Shown here: in pieces, positions 41,630 through 49,518 of the stretch
Numbering within the stretch: position 1 is the first letter of the stretch
How the letters are laid out: each line of letters opens with the position of its first letter
Assembly: GCA_002335385.1 (NCBI GenBank)
Contig: DCVK01000059.1
Span: 486-63,971 of the forward strand
DNA length: 63,486 bases
From: Candidatus Aminicenantes bacterium UBA2190
GTDB taxonomy: Bacteria; Acidobacteriota; Aminicenantia; UBA2199
Reading direction: 5' to 3'
Notes under the pieces: generated by a model
Told to the model about the DNA's origin: nothing
Seen by the model: the letters and a program-made list of their open reading frames with translations, nothing else
Databases searched by the model: none
Translations under genes and position numbers: made by a program

Positions 41630-42200
41630 GGTCTCCTCCAAAGAGTTTTGTCTCGATCGTCTCGGCCATGACATGCAGCGCGAAGAGGTGCATCTCCTGG
41701 ACCGCCGGCGTGTCGCCGGCGTCGACGGCGATCACCACGTCGACGGGGACCTGCAGCAGCGCCTGCGGGCGGTTGCCGCAAAGGGCGATGGTGCCCAGCC
41801 CCATCTCCCGCGCCTTGGCCAACCCCAGCAGGACGTTCGCTGACGCGCCGCTGGTAGTGATACCCAGGGCGACATCATCCTTGCGGCCGAAGGCTTCCAG
41901 CTGCCGCGAAAAGATGAAGCGGAACTCCTCGTCGTTGGCGATGGAGGTCACGCAGGCCATATCAGCGGCCAGCGCCAGCGCCGGCAAGGCGCGGCGGCGG
42001 AGATAGAATTTATTGACCAGTTCGGCGGCGAAGTGCGACGACTGGGTCGCCGAACCACCGTTGCCGAACAGCAGGACCTTGCCGCCCCGCTTCAAGGCCA
42101 GGGCCATGCGGTCGATCGCCTGCTCCAGCCGCGCATCCTCGTTGAGGGCGGCCAGCAGCCGCGCGCGCAAGCGGATCCTTTCGGGATCGATGATGCTCAT
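41622..42200 (-). CDS. gmhA: SIS-domain phosphoheptose isomerase
   Basis: The 192-residue protein has LLFGNGGSATQSSHFAAELVN, TSIANDEEFRFIFSRQLEAF, LGITTSGASANVLLGL and AVQEMHLFALHVMAETIE, the GmhA pattern including the zinc-site His and Glu residues. GmhA turns sedoheptulose 7-phosphate into heptose 7-phosphate for LPS core or surface glycan heptose. No other heptose genes (hldE, gmhB) are in the window. It overlaps plsC by 4 nt and the aminotransferase by 8 nt, giving an operon plsC-gmhA-aminotransferase. Confidence 0.88.
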   Translation of the reverse strand: MSIIDPERIRLRARLLAALNEDARLEQAIDRMALALKRGGKVLLFGNGGSATQSSHFAAELVNKFYLRRRALPALALAADMACVTSIANDEEFRFIFSRQLEAFGRKDDVALGITTSGASANVLLGLAKAREMGLGTIALCGNRPQALLQVPVDVVIAVDAGDTPAVQEMHLFALHVMAETIETKLFGGDHD

Positions 42201-42916
42201 GTGGTTTCGCCCCCGTAGATTTTTTGCTGCACATCCCGCGCGAAGCCCGCCAGGTCGCTCTCGGCGACGGCACCGGGGTCAAGGAGCGGCAGGAACTCGA
42301 TCTCGACCGTGCCGGCGGCGCAGGTCCTGCGGCCCGGAGCCAGCAGGCGGTCGGTTCCCGATATGCGCACCGGCAGCACCGGCGCGCCGGCACGGCGGGC
42401 GATGGCGAATCCCCCCTTCTTGAAATCGGGCCGGGCGCCGTCCCGGCGGCGCGTCCCCTCGGGAAAGACGAGGAACGGACAGCGCGTGCGCCGGATCCGG
42501 TCGACGGCCTCCTCCAGCGCCTCCTGGCGGCGGGAGGCGGAAGAGCGGTCGACGAAGACAAAGCCGGCGAGCTTCATCACCCAGCCGACCAGGGGGATGC
42601 GCCGGGCCTCGGCCTTGATCAGCACCCGCGGATCCAGCGGCAGGACATGGACCAGCAGCGGCCCGTCGAGGTTGGACAAGTGGTTGCTGACGATCACCGG
42701 CGGCCGCGACAGGTCAATGGCGTCCAGGCCGCGGACGACCGCGCGCACGCCCAGCACGCCCAGGGCGGCGCCGATGACCAGGCGGGCCGAAGAATAGATG
42801 AATCCCTGCTGGCGCCCGATCCCGGAAATGAGCGCCACGGGCAGGAACAGCAGCAGGATAAGGAGCGAGGCCGACAGGAGAGCCAGGATGTTCCGGGTGA
42901 GTCGCATGCCCCCCAT
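42197..42916 (-). CDS. plsC: 1-acyl-sn-glycerol-3-phosphate acyltransferase family
   Basis: The 239-residue protein has one or two N-terminal membrane helices (ILALLSASLLILLLFLPVAL) and the acyltransferase motifs NHLSNLDG (HX4D), the Arg motif near GFVFVDRSS, FPEGTRRRDG and a downstream PVLPV. It should acylate lysophosphatidic acid in phospholipid synthesis, though some members act on other lipids. Two ATGs are possible (42916 or 42907). A promoter with its -10 at 42916-42921 would leave only the 42907 start inside a transcript, almost without leader. Confidence 0.87.
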   Translation of the reverse strand: MGGMRLTRNILALLSASLLILLLFLPVALISGIGRQQGFIYSSARLVIGAALGVLGVRAVVRGLDAIDLSRPPVIVSNHLSNLDGPLLVHVLPLDPRVLIKAEARRIPLVGWVMKLAGFVFVDRSSASRRQEALEEAVDRIRRTRCPFLVFPEGTRRRDGARPDFKKGGFAIARRAGAPVLPVRISGTDRLLAPGRRTCAAGTVEIEFLPLLDPGAVAESDLAGFARDVQQKIYGGETT

Positions 42917-42944
42917 TAATAGTTTTTTTCTTGCGGTTTGTCAA
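42916..42944 (-). promoter_or_regulatory. Promoter of plsC-gmhA-aminotransferase operon
   Basis: On the minus strand TTGACA (reverse complement of 42939-42944), 17 bp, TATTAA (reverse complement of 42916-42921). The expected start is near 42909, so translation from 42907 would be leaderless or nearly so. Confidence 0.6.
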
Positions 42945-42953
42945 GGCGGGCAA

Positions 42954-42983
42954 TTGACAATTCTTTCTGCTTTTGCATATACT
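42954..42983 (+). promoter_or_regulatory. Promoter of gdhA
   Basis: TTGACA (42954-42959), 18 bp, TATACT (42978-42983). The leader to the ATG at 43055 is about 65 nt and contains AAGGAGAG. It lies back to back with the plsC promoter, 10 bp apart. Confidence 0.75.
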
Positions 42984-43054
42984 CAGGTCTTGACAAACAA
43001 CAATGCCCATAGCGAGTCTGTTTTTAAATCTGATCGCCAAGGAGAGATAAACCC

Positions 43055-44407
43055 ATGTCCATGATGAGTGAGCTGATCGAAAAAGTCAAAGCAAAGAACC
43101 CCGGCGAGCCGGAGTTCCATCAGGCCGTCAAGGAAGTCCTGGAAACGCTGGAGCCCACGGTCAAGAAACACCCCGAATTCGTCAAGGCCAAGATCTACGA
43201 GCGCATCGTCGAACCCGACCGCGCCATCCTCTTCCGCGTCCCCTGGGTCGACGACAAGGGCGAGGTCCAGGTGAACAAGGGCTTCCGCGTGCAGTTCAAC
43301 AATGCCATCGGCCCCTACAAGGGCGGCCTGCGCTTCCACCCCTCGGTCAACCTGGGCATCATCAAGTTCCTGGGCTTCGAGCAGATCTTCAAGAACTCGC
43401 TGACCACCCTGCCCATGGGCGGCGGCAAGGGCGGCTCCGATTTCGACCCCAAGGGCAAGTCGGACATGGAGGTCATGCGCTTCACCCAGGCCTTCATGCG
43501 CGAGCTGTTCCGCCACATCGGCGCCGACGTTGACGTGCCGGCCGGCGATATCGGCGTGGGCGGACGCGAGATCGGCTACATGTACGGCTACTACAAGAAG
43601 ATCCGCAACGAGCACACCGGCGTGCTGACCGGCCGCGCCCTGGAGTGGGGCGGCTCGCTGATCCGCCCGGAGGCCACCGGTTACGGCTCGGTCTATTTCG
43701 CGGCCGAGATGCTGGCCACCCGCGGCAAGGACCTCAAGGGGCTCAGCTGCGCCGTCAGCGGCTCGGGCAACGTCGCCCAGTACACCACCGAGAAGATCAA
43801 CCAGCTCGGCGGCAAGGTGATCTCCCTGTCCGATTCCAGCGGCACCATCATCGACGAGACGGGCATCAACGCCGAGAAGCTGGCCTTCGTCATGGACCTG
43901 AAGAACGTCACCCGCGGCCGCATCGAGGAGTACACCAAGAAATACAAGGGCAAGTATGTTGAGGGCAAGAGCGTGTGGGACGTGGTCAAGGACGGCCTCA
44001 AGATCGACGCCGCCTTCCCCTCGGCCACCCAGAACGAGATCGACGAAGAGCACGCCAAGGCCATGGTCAAGAACGGCTGCTTCTGCGTCTCCGAAGGGGC
44101 CAACATGCCCTCCAACCTGGCCGCCATCAAGGTATTCCAGCAGAACAACGTGCTCTACGGGCCGGCCAAGGCGGCCAACGCCGGCGGCGTCGCCACCTCG
44201 GGCCTGGAGATGTCCCAGCAGAGCATGCGCCTCTACTGGAGCCGCGAGGAGGTCGACCAGAAGCTGCACGGCATCATGAAGAGCATTCACAAGCAGTGCC
44301 TGGACGCCGCGGAAAGATACGGCACCCAGGGCGACTATCTGACGGGAGCCAACATCGCCGGCTTCATCAAGGTGGCCAAGGCCATGCTGGCCTACGGCAT
44401 CGTTTGA
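43055..44407 (+). CDS. gdhA: Glutamate dehydrogenase, hexameric NADP type
   Basis: The 450-residue protein matches GdhA throughout: FRVQFNNAIGPYKGGLRFHP, LPMGGGKGGSDFDPKGKSD with the catalytic Lys, GADVDVPAGDIGVGGREIGY, the Rossmann motif VSGSGNVAQYTTEKI, SEGANMPSNLAAIKVF and the end VAKAMLAYGIV. It makes glutamate from 2-oxoglutarate and ammonia or the reverse. Coenzyme choice cannot be read with certainty, but length and family fit the NADP enzymes. It is a single-gene unit with its own promoter and terminator. Together with glnA in this window it gives both ammonia-fixing steps. Confidence 0.96.
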   Translation: MSMMSELIEKVKAKNPGEPEFHQAVKEVLETLEPTVKKHPEFVKAKIYERIVEPDRAILFRVPWVDDKGEVQVNKGFRVQFNNAIGPYKGGLRFHPSVNLGIIKFLGFEQIFKNSLTTLPMGGGKGGSDFDPKGKSDMEVMRFTQAFMRELFRHIGADVDVPAGDIGVGGREIGYMYGYYKKIRNEHTGVLTGRALEWGGSLIRPEATGYGSVYFAAEMLATRGKDLKGLSCAVSGSGNVAQYTTEKINQLGGKVISLSDSSGTIIDETGINAEKLAFVMDLKNVTRGRIEEYTKKYKGKYVEGKSVWDVVKDGLKIDAAFPSATQNEIDEEHAKAMVKNGCFCVSEGANMPSNLAAIKVFQQNNVLYGPAKAANAGGVATSGLEMSQQSMRLYWSREEVDQKLHGIMKSIHKQCLDAAERYGTQGDYLTGANIAGFIKVAKAMLAYGIV

Positions 44408-44431
44408 TCTGACCCGATCCGCGTCTTTCCC

Positions 44432-44459
44432 GGGGGCCGGAAACGGCCCCCTTTTTTTT
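44432..44459 (+). terminator. Intrinsic terminator of gdhA
   Basis: A perfect 8-bp stem GGGGGCCG/CGGCCCCC with a GAAA tetraloop is followed by eight T. It is the one canonical rho-independent terminator seen in the window. Confidence 0.95.
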
Positions 44460-44474
44460 GTGGAATTTCCCGGC

Positions 44475-44503
44475 TTGAAATAAGAAAAAAAGTATTATAT
44501 AAA
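44475..44503 (+). promoter_or_regulatory. Promoter of the membrane protein/sensor kinase operon
   Basis: TTGAAA (44475-44480), 17 bp, TATAAA (44498-44503), in a locally AT-rich stretch right after the gdhA terminator. AAGGAG follows and the ATG is at 44522. Confidence 0.6.
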
Positions 44504-44521
44504 GCGGGCAAGGAGAAAAGC

Positions 44522-45121
44522 ATGAGCGAAAACAACGAAATGTTCAAGGACATTCCGGCGAGGGTCCCGTTCTATAAGAACACCAAGTTCTGGGCCACGA
44601 TCCTGCTGGCCGCGGTCGGCATTGCTCTCGTCCTGCTGTTCTACAAGACCGTCATCCAGGACACCATGAGCGACAAGGAAGTGGCCGAGTCCATCCAGGT
44701 CGTCTGGCACGACTCCATCTGGGTCGACAAGAAGGTCCGCCCCGACGAGGCGACCATCGTGCCGTCGTTCACATTCAAGATCAAGAACACCGGCAAGCGC
44801 CCCCTGCAATACGTTGGATTCAACTGCATCTTCATCTTTGAGGAGAGCGGCGAGAATCTCACCGACGGCTATGTCGAAGCGGTGAAAACCCCTCTGCCGC
44901 CGGGCGAGGTAAGCGAAGAGATCTTCGTCAAGGGCTTTTATGGCTACCGGGCGACCTCCAAGCCGGCCTTCATCAAGAACATGCCCAGCTGGAAGCCGGT
45001 CAAGGTGAAGGTTTACGCCAAAAGCAAGAACTCGGGCCAGGTCCTGCTGGGGACCTATCCCATCCAGAAAAAGATCGAAGGCATCAAGGTTGTCTACGAG
45101 GGTCAGGAGGAGATGAACTGA
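44522..45121 (+). CDS. Unknown single-helix membrane protein
   Basis: I do not recognise this 199-residue protein. It has a short cytoplasmic start, one membrane helix (about 23-43; FWATILLAAVGIALVLLFYK), then an outer beta-rich domain: ATIVPSFTFKIKNTGKRPLQ, YVGFNCIFIFEESGE and KVKVYAKSKNSGQVLLGTYP. The phrase FKIKNTGKRPLQYV is typical of immunoglobulin-like (DUF4352/FxLYD-like) domains that describe tail structures in many lipoproteins. It is followed after 26 nt by the hybrid histidine kinase and may be a partner or sensor part of it. That link is inference from position only. Confidence 0.7.
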   Translation: MSENNEMFKDIPARVPFYKNTKFWATILLAAVGIALVLLFYKTVIQDTMSDKEVAESIQVVWHDSIWVDKKVRPDEATIVPSFTFKIKNTGKRPLQYVGFNCIFIFEESGENLTDGYVEAVKTPLPPGEVSEEIFVKGFYGYRATSKPAFIKNMPSWKPVKVKVYAKSKNSGQVLLGTYPIQKKIEGIKVVYEGQEEMN

Positions 45122-45147
45122 GGCTCGCCCCAGTCGCGGCCAGCCCG

Positions 45148-48100
45148 ATGAAGACCCTCCAGCGCAAATTTCTCCTCATTCTGGCGATCCTTTTCATCCT
45201 GATCGCGGCCGTGCAATACCTGCGGCAGAGCGCGCTGGCGGAAAAGCGGTTGGAGCAGGACCTGACCCGGTCCGGACGCCTGCTCTTCCAGTCCGAGCAG
45301 CGGCGGGAGAACGATTTCTGGACAATGCAGCAACAGGCTGTGTCCGGGACGGCGCGCCTGTTCCGCGATCTGTTGTCCCGGTCCTCCCAGGGGACTGACC
45401 CGGCCGCACCGCCCCGCAACGACGGCTGGAGGGGCCCCTCGGGTCCCGACGTCCCGGTCCCTGCGGACCGGGGGGCCGCACCGCCCCGCAACGACGGGGC
45501 CGCACTGCCGTCCCGTTTCCGCCTCGGCGAAGGTGAAGATGCCTTGGGCCTCTTCGTTCCGGGATCGGCGCAGGCGCCGCCCCAGGCTCTGGCCATGGCC
45601 GCGGCCTGGCCGCGGCTGCAGGGCTATTTCTCCTCCCTGGCCCCGTCGGTCGCCAGCGCTTATTTCATTTCCAAGGAAAATTGGCTCGTCGTGCTGCCCG
45701 CACTCAAGGCGATGGAGCTCCACGCCGGACACGATTTCATCAATGATCCACTGCTGACGAGCGGCATGCCGGAAAACAATCCGGCCAGGAGCATGCGCTT
45801 CACCCGGCCGCGCCTTGAAGCAAGCCTGGGAAGATGGGTGATCAGCATGACCGTGCCGGTCTACCTGGAGGGCGGCTTCCAAGGGGTCGCCGGCCATGAC
45901 CTTGTGTTGGATCCTCTGCTGGCGAGCCTGAAGAGCGATCCGGGCCTTCCCGGGGTCAGCCGCTTCCTCATGGACGACGACTTCCGCGTCGTTCTGCACC
46001 GCGACCTGGCCCCCCTCTTCAGCAAGCAGGGATTCGACCCCGGTCCGGGCTTCGAATTCAACGCCAGCGTCAACGACAAGTTCGACCAGCAGGTCATCGC
46101 CGCCATCGTCCGGGAGCGGACCTTCCCTGCCGAGCGCCTGCTGCGCCTCGGCGACGGCCCGGCACTGCTGCTGACCGCCCGGCACCCCGGCACCGGCTGG
46201 CACGCCGTGCAGGCCATGCGCTCGTCGGTCGGGTTCGCCCAAGCGCGCCGCGGCAGCGCGGCGGCTTTCCTGCTCCACTCTCTCCTGCCGCTGTCGGCCG
46301 GCCTGCTCCTCTTCTTCCTGTTCCTGAAAGCGACCTTCCTGGGCCCGCTGTCCCGGCTCGACGAAGGCCTGCTCGCTTCCCGTTCCACCGCCGGCAGCCG
46401 CCGGCTGCCGTGGCGGACGCGGATCTTCCCCGAGGTGGGCAAACTCCGCGCCGACATGGAGGGCGCGATGGCGCGGCTGCAGGACCAGGTCGCCGAGGGC
46501 CGGGAGGCGAAAGCGTCCATGGAGGCGCTGCTGCGCACGTCCCAGTCCATGGTCGTCATCCTGGATGCGCGGCTGCGCCCGACCGCGATCAACGAGTACG
46601 GCCGGCAGCGTTTCCAGATCAGCGCGGAAACGCTCCAGGCGCTGCGCGCCGGCGACTTTTTCGAAAGGAAATTCAGGCGCGAGGTCGCCGTGGAGCTGAG
46701 GGACAAGGATCAGGTTTCCGCCATGGAAACCACGATGACGCTGAAGACCGGGGAGAAAGTCGACATCAGCCTCTCCCTGTCCAGGCTGTGCGACGGCCAG
46801 GGGCAGCCCAGGGGCTACCTGGCGGTGATCAGCGACATCAGCAAGCGCCGCAAGGCGGAGATTGATCTGAAGAACCAGATCCTGTTCTCGCGGCAGATCT
46901 TTCAGTCGATACCGGAGATGATCATCATCGTCGACCGCAGGCTGCGCGTCACCTTCATCAACCGGAGGGCGCGCGACCTGATCCCTGCCGGCAGCACCGG
47001 CATCATCGGCCAGAACATCAACTCCATCCTGGCCAAAAACTCCCTGGAGAGCGGTTTCGACGAGCTGGTGCGCAGCGTGCTGGAGGGCGGCGGCAGCGTT
47101 CACCGCATCAACACCCTCAACCCCGTCCTCGAGGAGGAGAACTACGTCGACCTGATCGTCGAGCCTCTCAAGAGCGGCAGCCTCATCATCGGCGGCATCA
47201 TCATGCTGCGCGACATCTCGGAGTGGCGCGGCCTGACGGCACAGCTGCGGTCGCTGCAGGGCTTCATGCAGAATCTGATCAACGCCAGCCCGTACGCGGT
47301 GATCTCCCTCAACGAGCACGGCCTGATCACCACCTGGAATTCGGCCGCCGAAAAAATCCTGGGGATCTCCTTCGCCGGCGCCTTCGGCAAGAACCTCTAC
47401 GCGCTGCTGCCGCTGTTCGAAAAATTCAAGGACGCCATCAACGAGGTCATGATCCTGAAGAAGACCGTATACCTCAACGACGAGCAGGTCTTCATCGGCG
47501 ATGAGGACTTCAAGGTGGCCAACTTCACGTTCTACCCGGTCACCGCCGAGCAGAGCGGCGTGGTCATCCACATGGAGGATGTATCGGCGCTGAAGAAGCT
47601 CGAGTCGTCGCTGATCCACGCCCAGAAGATGGAGTCGCTGGGACTGCTGACCAGCCATATCATCCATGACTTCAACAACCTGCTGAGCGGCATCATGGGC
47701 TACGCCTCGCTGCTGGAGAAGAAGATCGCCGACAATCCCAAGCTGCAGAAATACGTGTCCACGATCATCACCTCCAGCGAGAGGGCTTCCACGCTGATCA
47801 ACCAGCTGCTGAACTTTTCGCGCAAGAAGATGGCCGAGAAGGAGATCCTCAACGTCAACGACCTGATCAAGGAGGCGCTCGACTTCCTGGCCATGAACCT
47901 CAAGTCGATCAACCTGGACATCCAGCTCTACCAGAGCCAGATCCTGCTCCAGGCCGACAAGACCAAGATCTCGCAGATCCTGATCAACCTGATCGTCAAC
48001 GCCCGCGACGCGCTGGAAAGCGTGGACCGCCCCATCATCCGCCTGCGCACCGACCGGGTCGAGATCAGCGAACAGAGCGACCTTCTCGACGGACAGTACG

Positions 48101-48744
48101 CGCTGATCGAGATCAGCGACAACGGCAGCGGCATCGGCACCGAGAACCAGAAGAAGATCTTCGAGCCCTTCTTCACCACCAAGGGCCAGGGGCGCGGTAC
48201 CGGGCTGGGGCTGGCCATCGTGCGCGAGATCGTCCAGGACTACAACGGCCGCATCGAGCTGGACTCGCAGCCAGGCCGCGGCACCAAGTTCTCCATCCTG
48301 CTGCCGGTGTTCGAGCAGACGCTCTACCAGCCGCCGCTTCATGACGAGCCGGCGGCCGGCACGCCGCTCGAGGGCCTGGTGCTGCTCATCGACGACGAGG
48401 AGGTGGTGCGCGAGATCGGCTCCGACATGCTCAAGACCATGGGGATGAAGTGCCTGACCGCCGCCAACGGCAGCGAGGGCATCGAACTGTTCAAGCAGCG
48501 CGCCAGCGAAATTTCCCTGGTCATACTGGACATCGAGATGCCCGGCATCTCGGGCGAAAAAGTGTTCCAAGTCCTGCGCGAGCTGCGCCCGGACGTCAAG
48601 ATCCTGATCGCCAGCGGCTACGGCAGGGATTACCTGGAAAGCGAAGTGTTCAAGTCCAAGATCGACCATTTCATGCCCAAGCCGTTCAAGACCGAGCAGT
48701 TGTCCTACCAGGTCAACAGGCTCCTGCGGGGCGGCGATGCTTGA
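45148..48744 (+). CDS. Hybrid sensor histidine kinase (double-helix sensor, three PAS, HisKA, HATPase, receiver)
   Basis: The 1198-residue protein has a first membrane helix (about 7-22), an outer sensor part to about 370 with Cache-like segments (VISMTVPVYLEGGFQGVAG), a second helix (about 375-395), and three PAS domains (about 440-555, 565-695, 700-820; MVVILDARLRPTAINEYG, MIIIVDRRLRVTFINRRA, AVISLNEHGLITTWNSAA). Next come the phospho-His motif HIIHDFNNLLSGIMG, the ATPase motifs QILINLIVNARDALE, DNGSGI and GTGLGLAIVREI, and a receiver (about 1075-1195) with VILDIEMPG and KPF. The HDFNN box is of the HisKA_4/NtrB-like type. Residues 86-111 are encoded by the 76-bp repeat in the outer sensor part. 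No separate response regulator is nearby. Confidence 0.92.
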   Translation: MKTLQRKFLLILAILFILIAAVQYLRQSALAEKRLEQDLTRSGRLLFQSEQRRENDFWTMQQQAVSGTARLFRDLLSRSSQGTDPAAPPRNDGWRGPSGPDVPVPADRGAAPPRNDGAALPSRFRLGEGEDALGLFVPGSAQAPPQALAMAAAWPRLQGYFSSLAPSVASAYFISKENWLVVLPALKAMELHAGHDFINDPLLTSGMPENNPARSMRFTRPRLEASLGRWVISMTVPVYLEGGFQGVAGHDLVLDPLLASLKSDPGLPGVSRFLMDDDFRVVLHRDLAPLFSKQGFDPGPGFEFNASVNDKFDQQVIAAIVRERTFPAERLLRLGDGPALLLTARHPGTGWHAVQAMRSSVGFAQARRGSAAAFLLHSLLPLSAGLLLFFLFLKATFLGPLSRLDEGLLASRSTAGSRRLPWRTRIFPEVGKLRADMEGAMARLQDQVAEGREAKASMEALLRTSQSMVVILDARLRPTAINEYGRQRFQISAETLQALRAGDFFERKFRREVAVELRDKDQVSAMETTMTLKTGEKVDISLSLSRLCDGQGQPRGYLAVISDISKRRKAEIDLKNQILFSRQIFQSIPEMIIIVDRRLRVTFINRRARDLIPAGSTGIIGQNINSILAKNSLESGFDELVRSVLEGGGSVHRINTLNPVLEEENYVDLIVEPLKSGSLIIGGIIMLRDISEWRGLTAQLRSLQGFMQNLINASPYAVISLNEHGLITTWNSAAEKILGISFAGAFGKNLYALLPLFEKFKDAINEVMILKKTVYLNDEQVFIGDEDFKVANFTFYPVTAEQSGVVIHMEDVSALKKLESSLIHAQKMESLGLLTSHIIHDFNNLLSGIMGYASLLEKKIADNPKLQKYVSTIITSSERASTLINQLLNFSRKKMAEKEILNVNDLIKEALDFLAMNLKSINLDIQLYQSQILLQADKTKISQILINLIVNARDALESVDRPIIRLRTDRVEISEQSDLLDGQYALIEISDNGSGIGTENQKKIFEPFFTTKGQGRGTGLGLAIVREIVQDYNGRIELDSQPGRGTKFSILLPVFEQTLYQPPLHDEPAAGTPLEGLVLLIDDEEVVREIGSDMLKTMGMKCLTAANGSEGIELFKQRASEISLVILDIEMPGISGEKVFQVLRELRPDVKILIASGYGRDYLESEVFKSKIDHFMPKPFKTEQLSYQVNRLLRGGDA
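45403..45478. repeat. 76-bp dispersed repeat, copy B (inside histidine kinase gene)
   Basis: Second copy of the block at 39388-39463, with the same 7-bp stem CCCGGTC/GACCGGG (loop CCTGCG). Relative to the host gene it is in the other orientation from copy A. Its first 22 bases (45404-45425) are repeated exactly at 45476-45497, so a partial second unit follows. Confidence 0.85.
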
Positions 48745-49516
48745 GGATCTTTACATCCGCGTCCCCCTGGAGCGCCTGGAGGCGGAAGCCGGCGTGATCG
48801 CCGCTTGCGGAGCCGGGCCCGAGGTCTATATCCCGGCCGAACGCCTGCGCCTCATCACGCCGAGCGGCGTCACCGCCCTGCGCCGGCTCCTGGACGATTT
48901 TCCATCCCACACCGTGCACGCCCCCTTCATGGACGTGTGGCCCGGCGTTGCCGACGCCGACGTGCGCGGCCTGAGCCTGGAAAAGATGCGGCGAACGCTG
49001 GACGTCGCCGCCGGGCTGAACAGCCGGCTGGTGGTCATGCATTACAACTACGACCCCATCTACTACCGCCAGCATTTCTGCGGCTGGCTGGAGCGCGCCG
49101 CCGAGTTCTACGCGGCGCTGCTGGACGGGCCCGAGGGGCCGCTCATCGCCCTGGAGAACATCGCCGATCCGACCCCGTACGTGGCGCTGCAACTCATGGA
49201 AAAGGTCGATCGGCCGCGGCTGGTCCATTGCTTCGACTTCGGCCACCACCATGTGTTCGCCGGCATCTCCTTCCAGGAGTGGCTGTTCTATCTGAAGCCG
49301 CGGGGCCACATTCATTTCCACCTGCATGACAATCGCGGCGGCAGCGACGACCACCTGGCGCTGGGAGCCGGCAACATCGACTGGCAGGCGGTCAAGGCGG
49401 CCATCACCGCCCTGCCCTGCCCCTTTTCCGTCGCCCTGGAGCCGAAATCGGCCGGCGATCTGCGCGCCGCGGCGGCGTATTACCGTCAACATTTCCTGCC
49501 GGCGCCAGGCTGCTAA
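48737..49516 (+). CDS. Sugar phosphate isomerase/epimerase-like TIM-barrel protein
   Basis: The 259-residue protein fits the AP endonuclease 2/xylose isomerase-like barrel: HTVHAPFMDVWPGV, SRLVVMHYNYDPI, IALENIADPTPYVALQLM, LVHCFDFGHHHVF, GHIHFHLHDNRGGSDDHLAL and FSVALEPK. The His, Glu and Asp residues that hold metal in the family (HAPF, LEN, FDFGH, HLHDN, LEPK) are there. The substrate is not known. It overlaps the histidine kinase by 8 nt and so is translationally coupled. It ends 2 nt before the convergent secretin stop. Confidence 0.82.
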   Translation: MLEDLYIRVPLERLEAEAGVIAACGAGPEVYIPAERLRLITPSGVTALRRLLDDFPSHTVHAPFMDVWPGVADADVRGLSLEKMRRTLDVAAGLNSRLVVMHYNYDPIYYRQHFCGWLERAAEFYAALLDGPEGPLIALENIADPTPYVALQLMEKVDRPRLVHCFDFGHHHVFAGISFQEWLFYLKPRGHIHFHLHDNRGGSDDHLALGAGNIDWQAVKAAITALPCPFSVALEPKSAGDLRAAAAYYRQHFLPAPGC

Positions 49517-49518
49517 AA

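Noticed and set aside
45103..48669. Long open frame of more than 1,100 codons on the minus strand opposite the histidine kinase
   Set aside because: Its product is an Asp/Val/Gln/Leu-rich string without motifs; the plus-strand kinase has complete domain motifs. It is a high-GC antisense shadow.
49517..49518. A terminator between the convergent TIM-barrel and secretin genes
   Set aside because: Only 2 nt separate the stops and no hairpin with T-tract is visible there.
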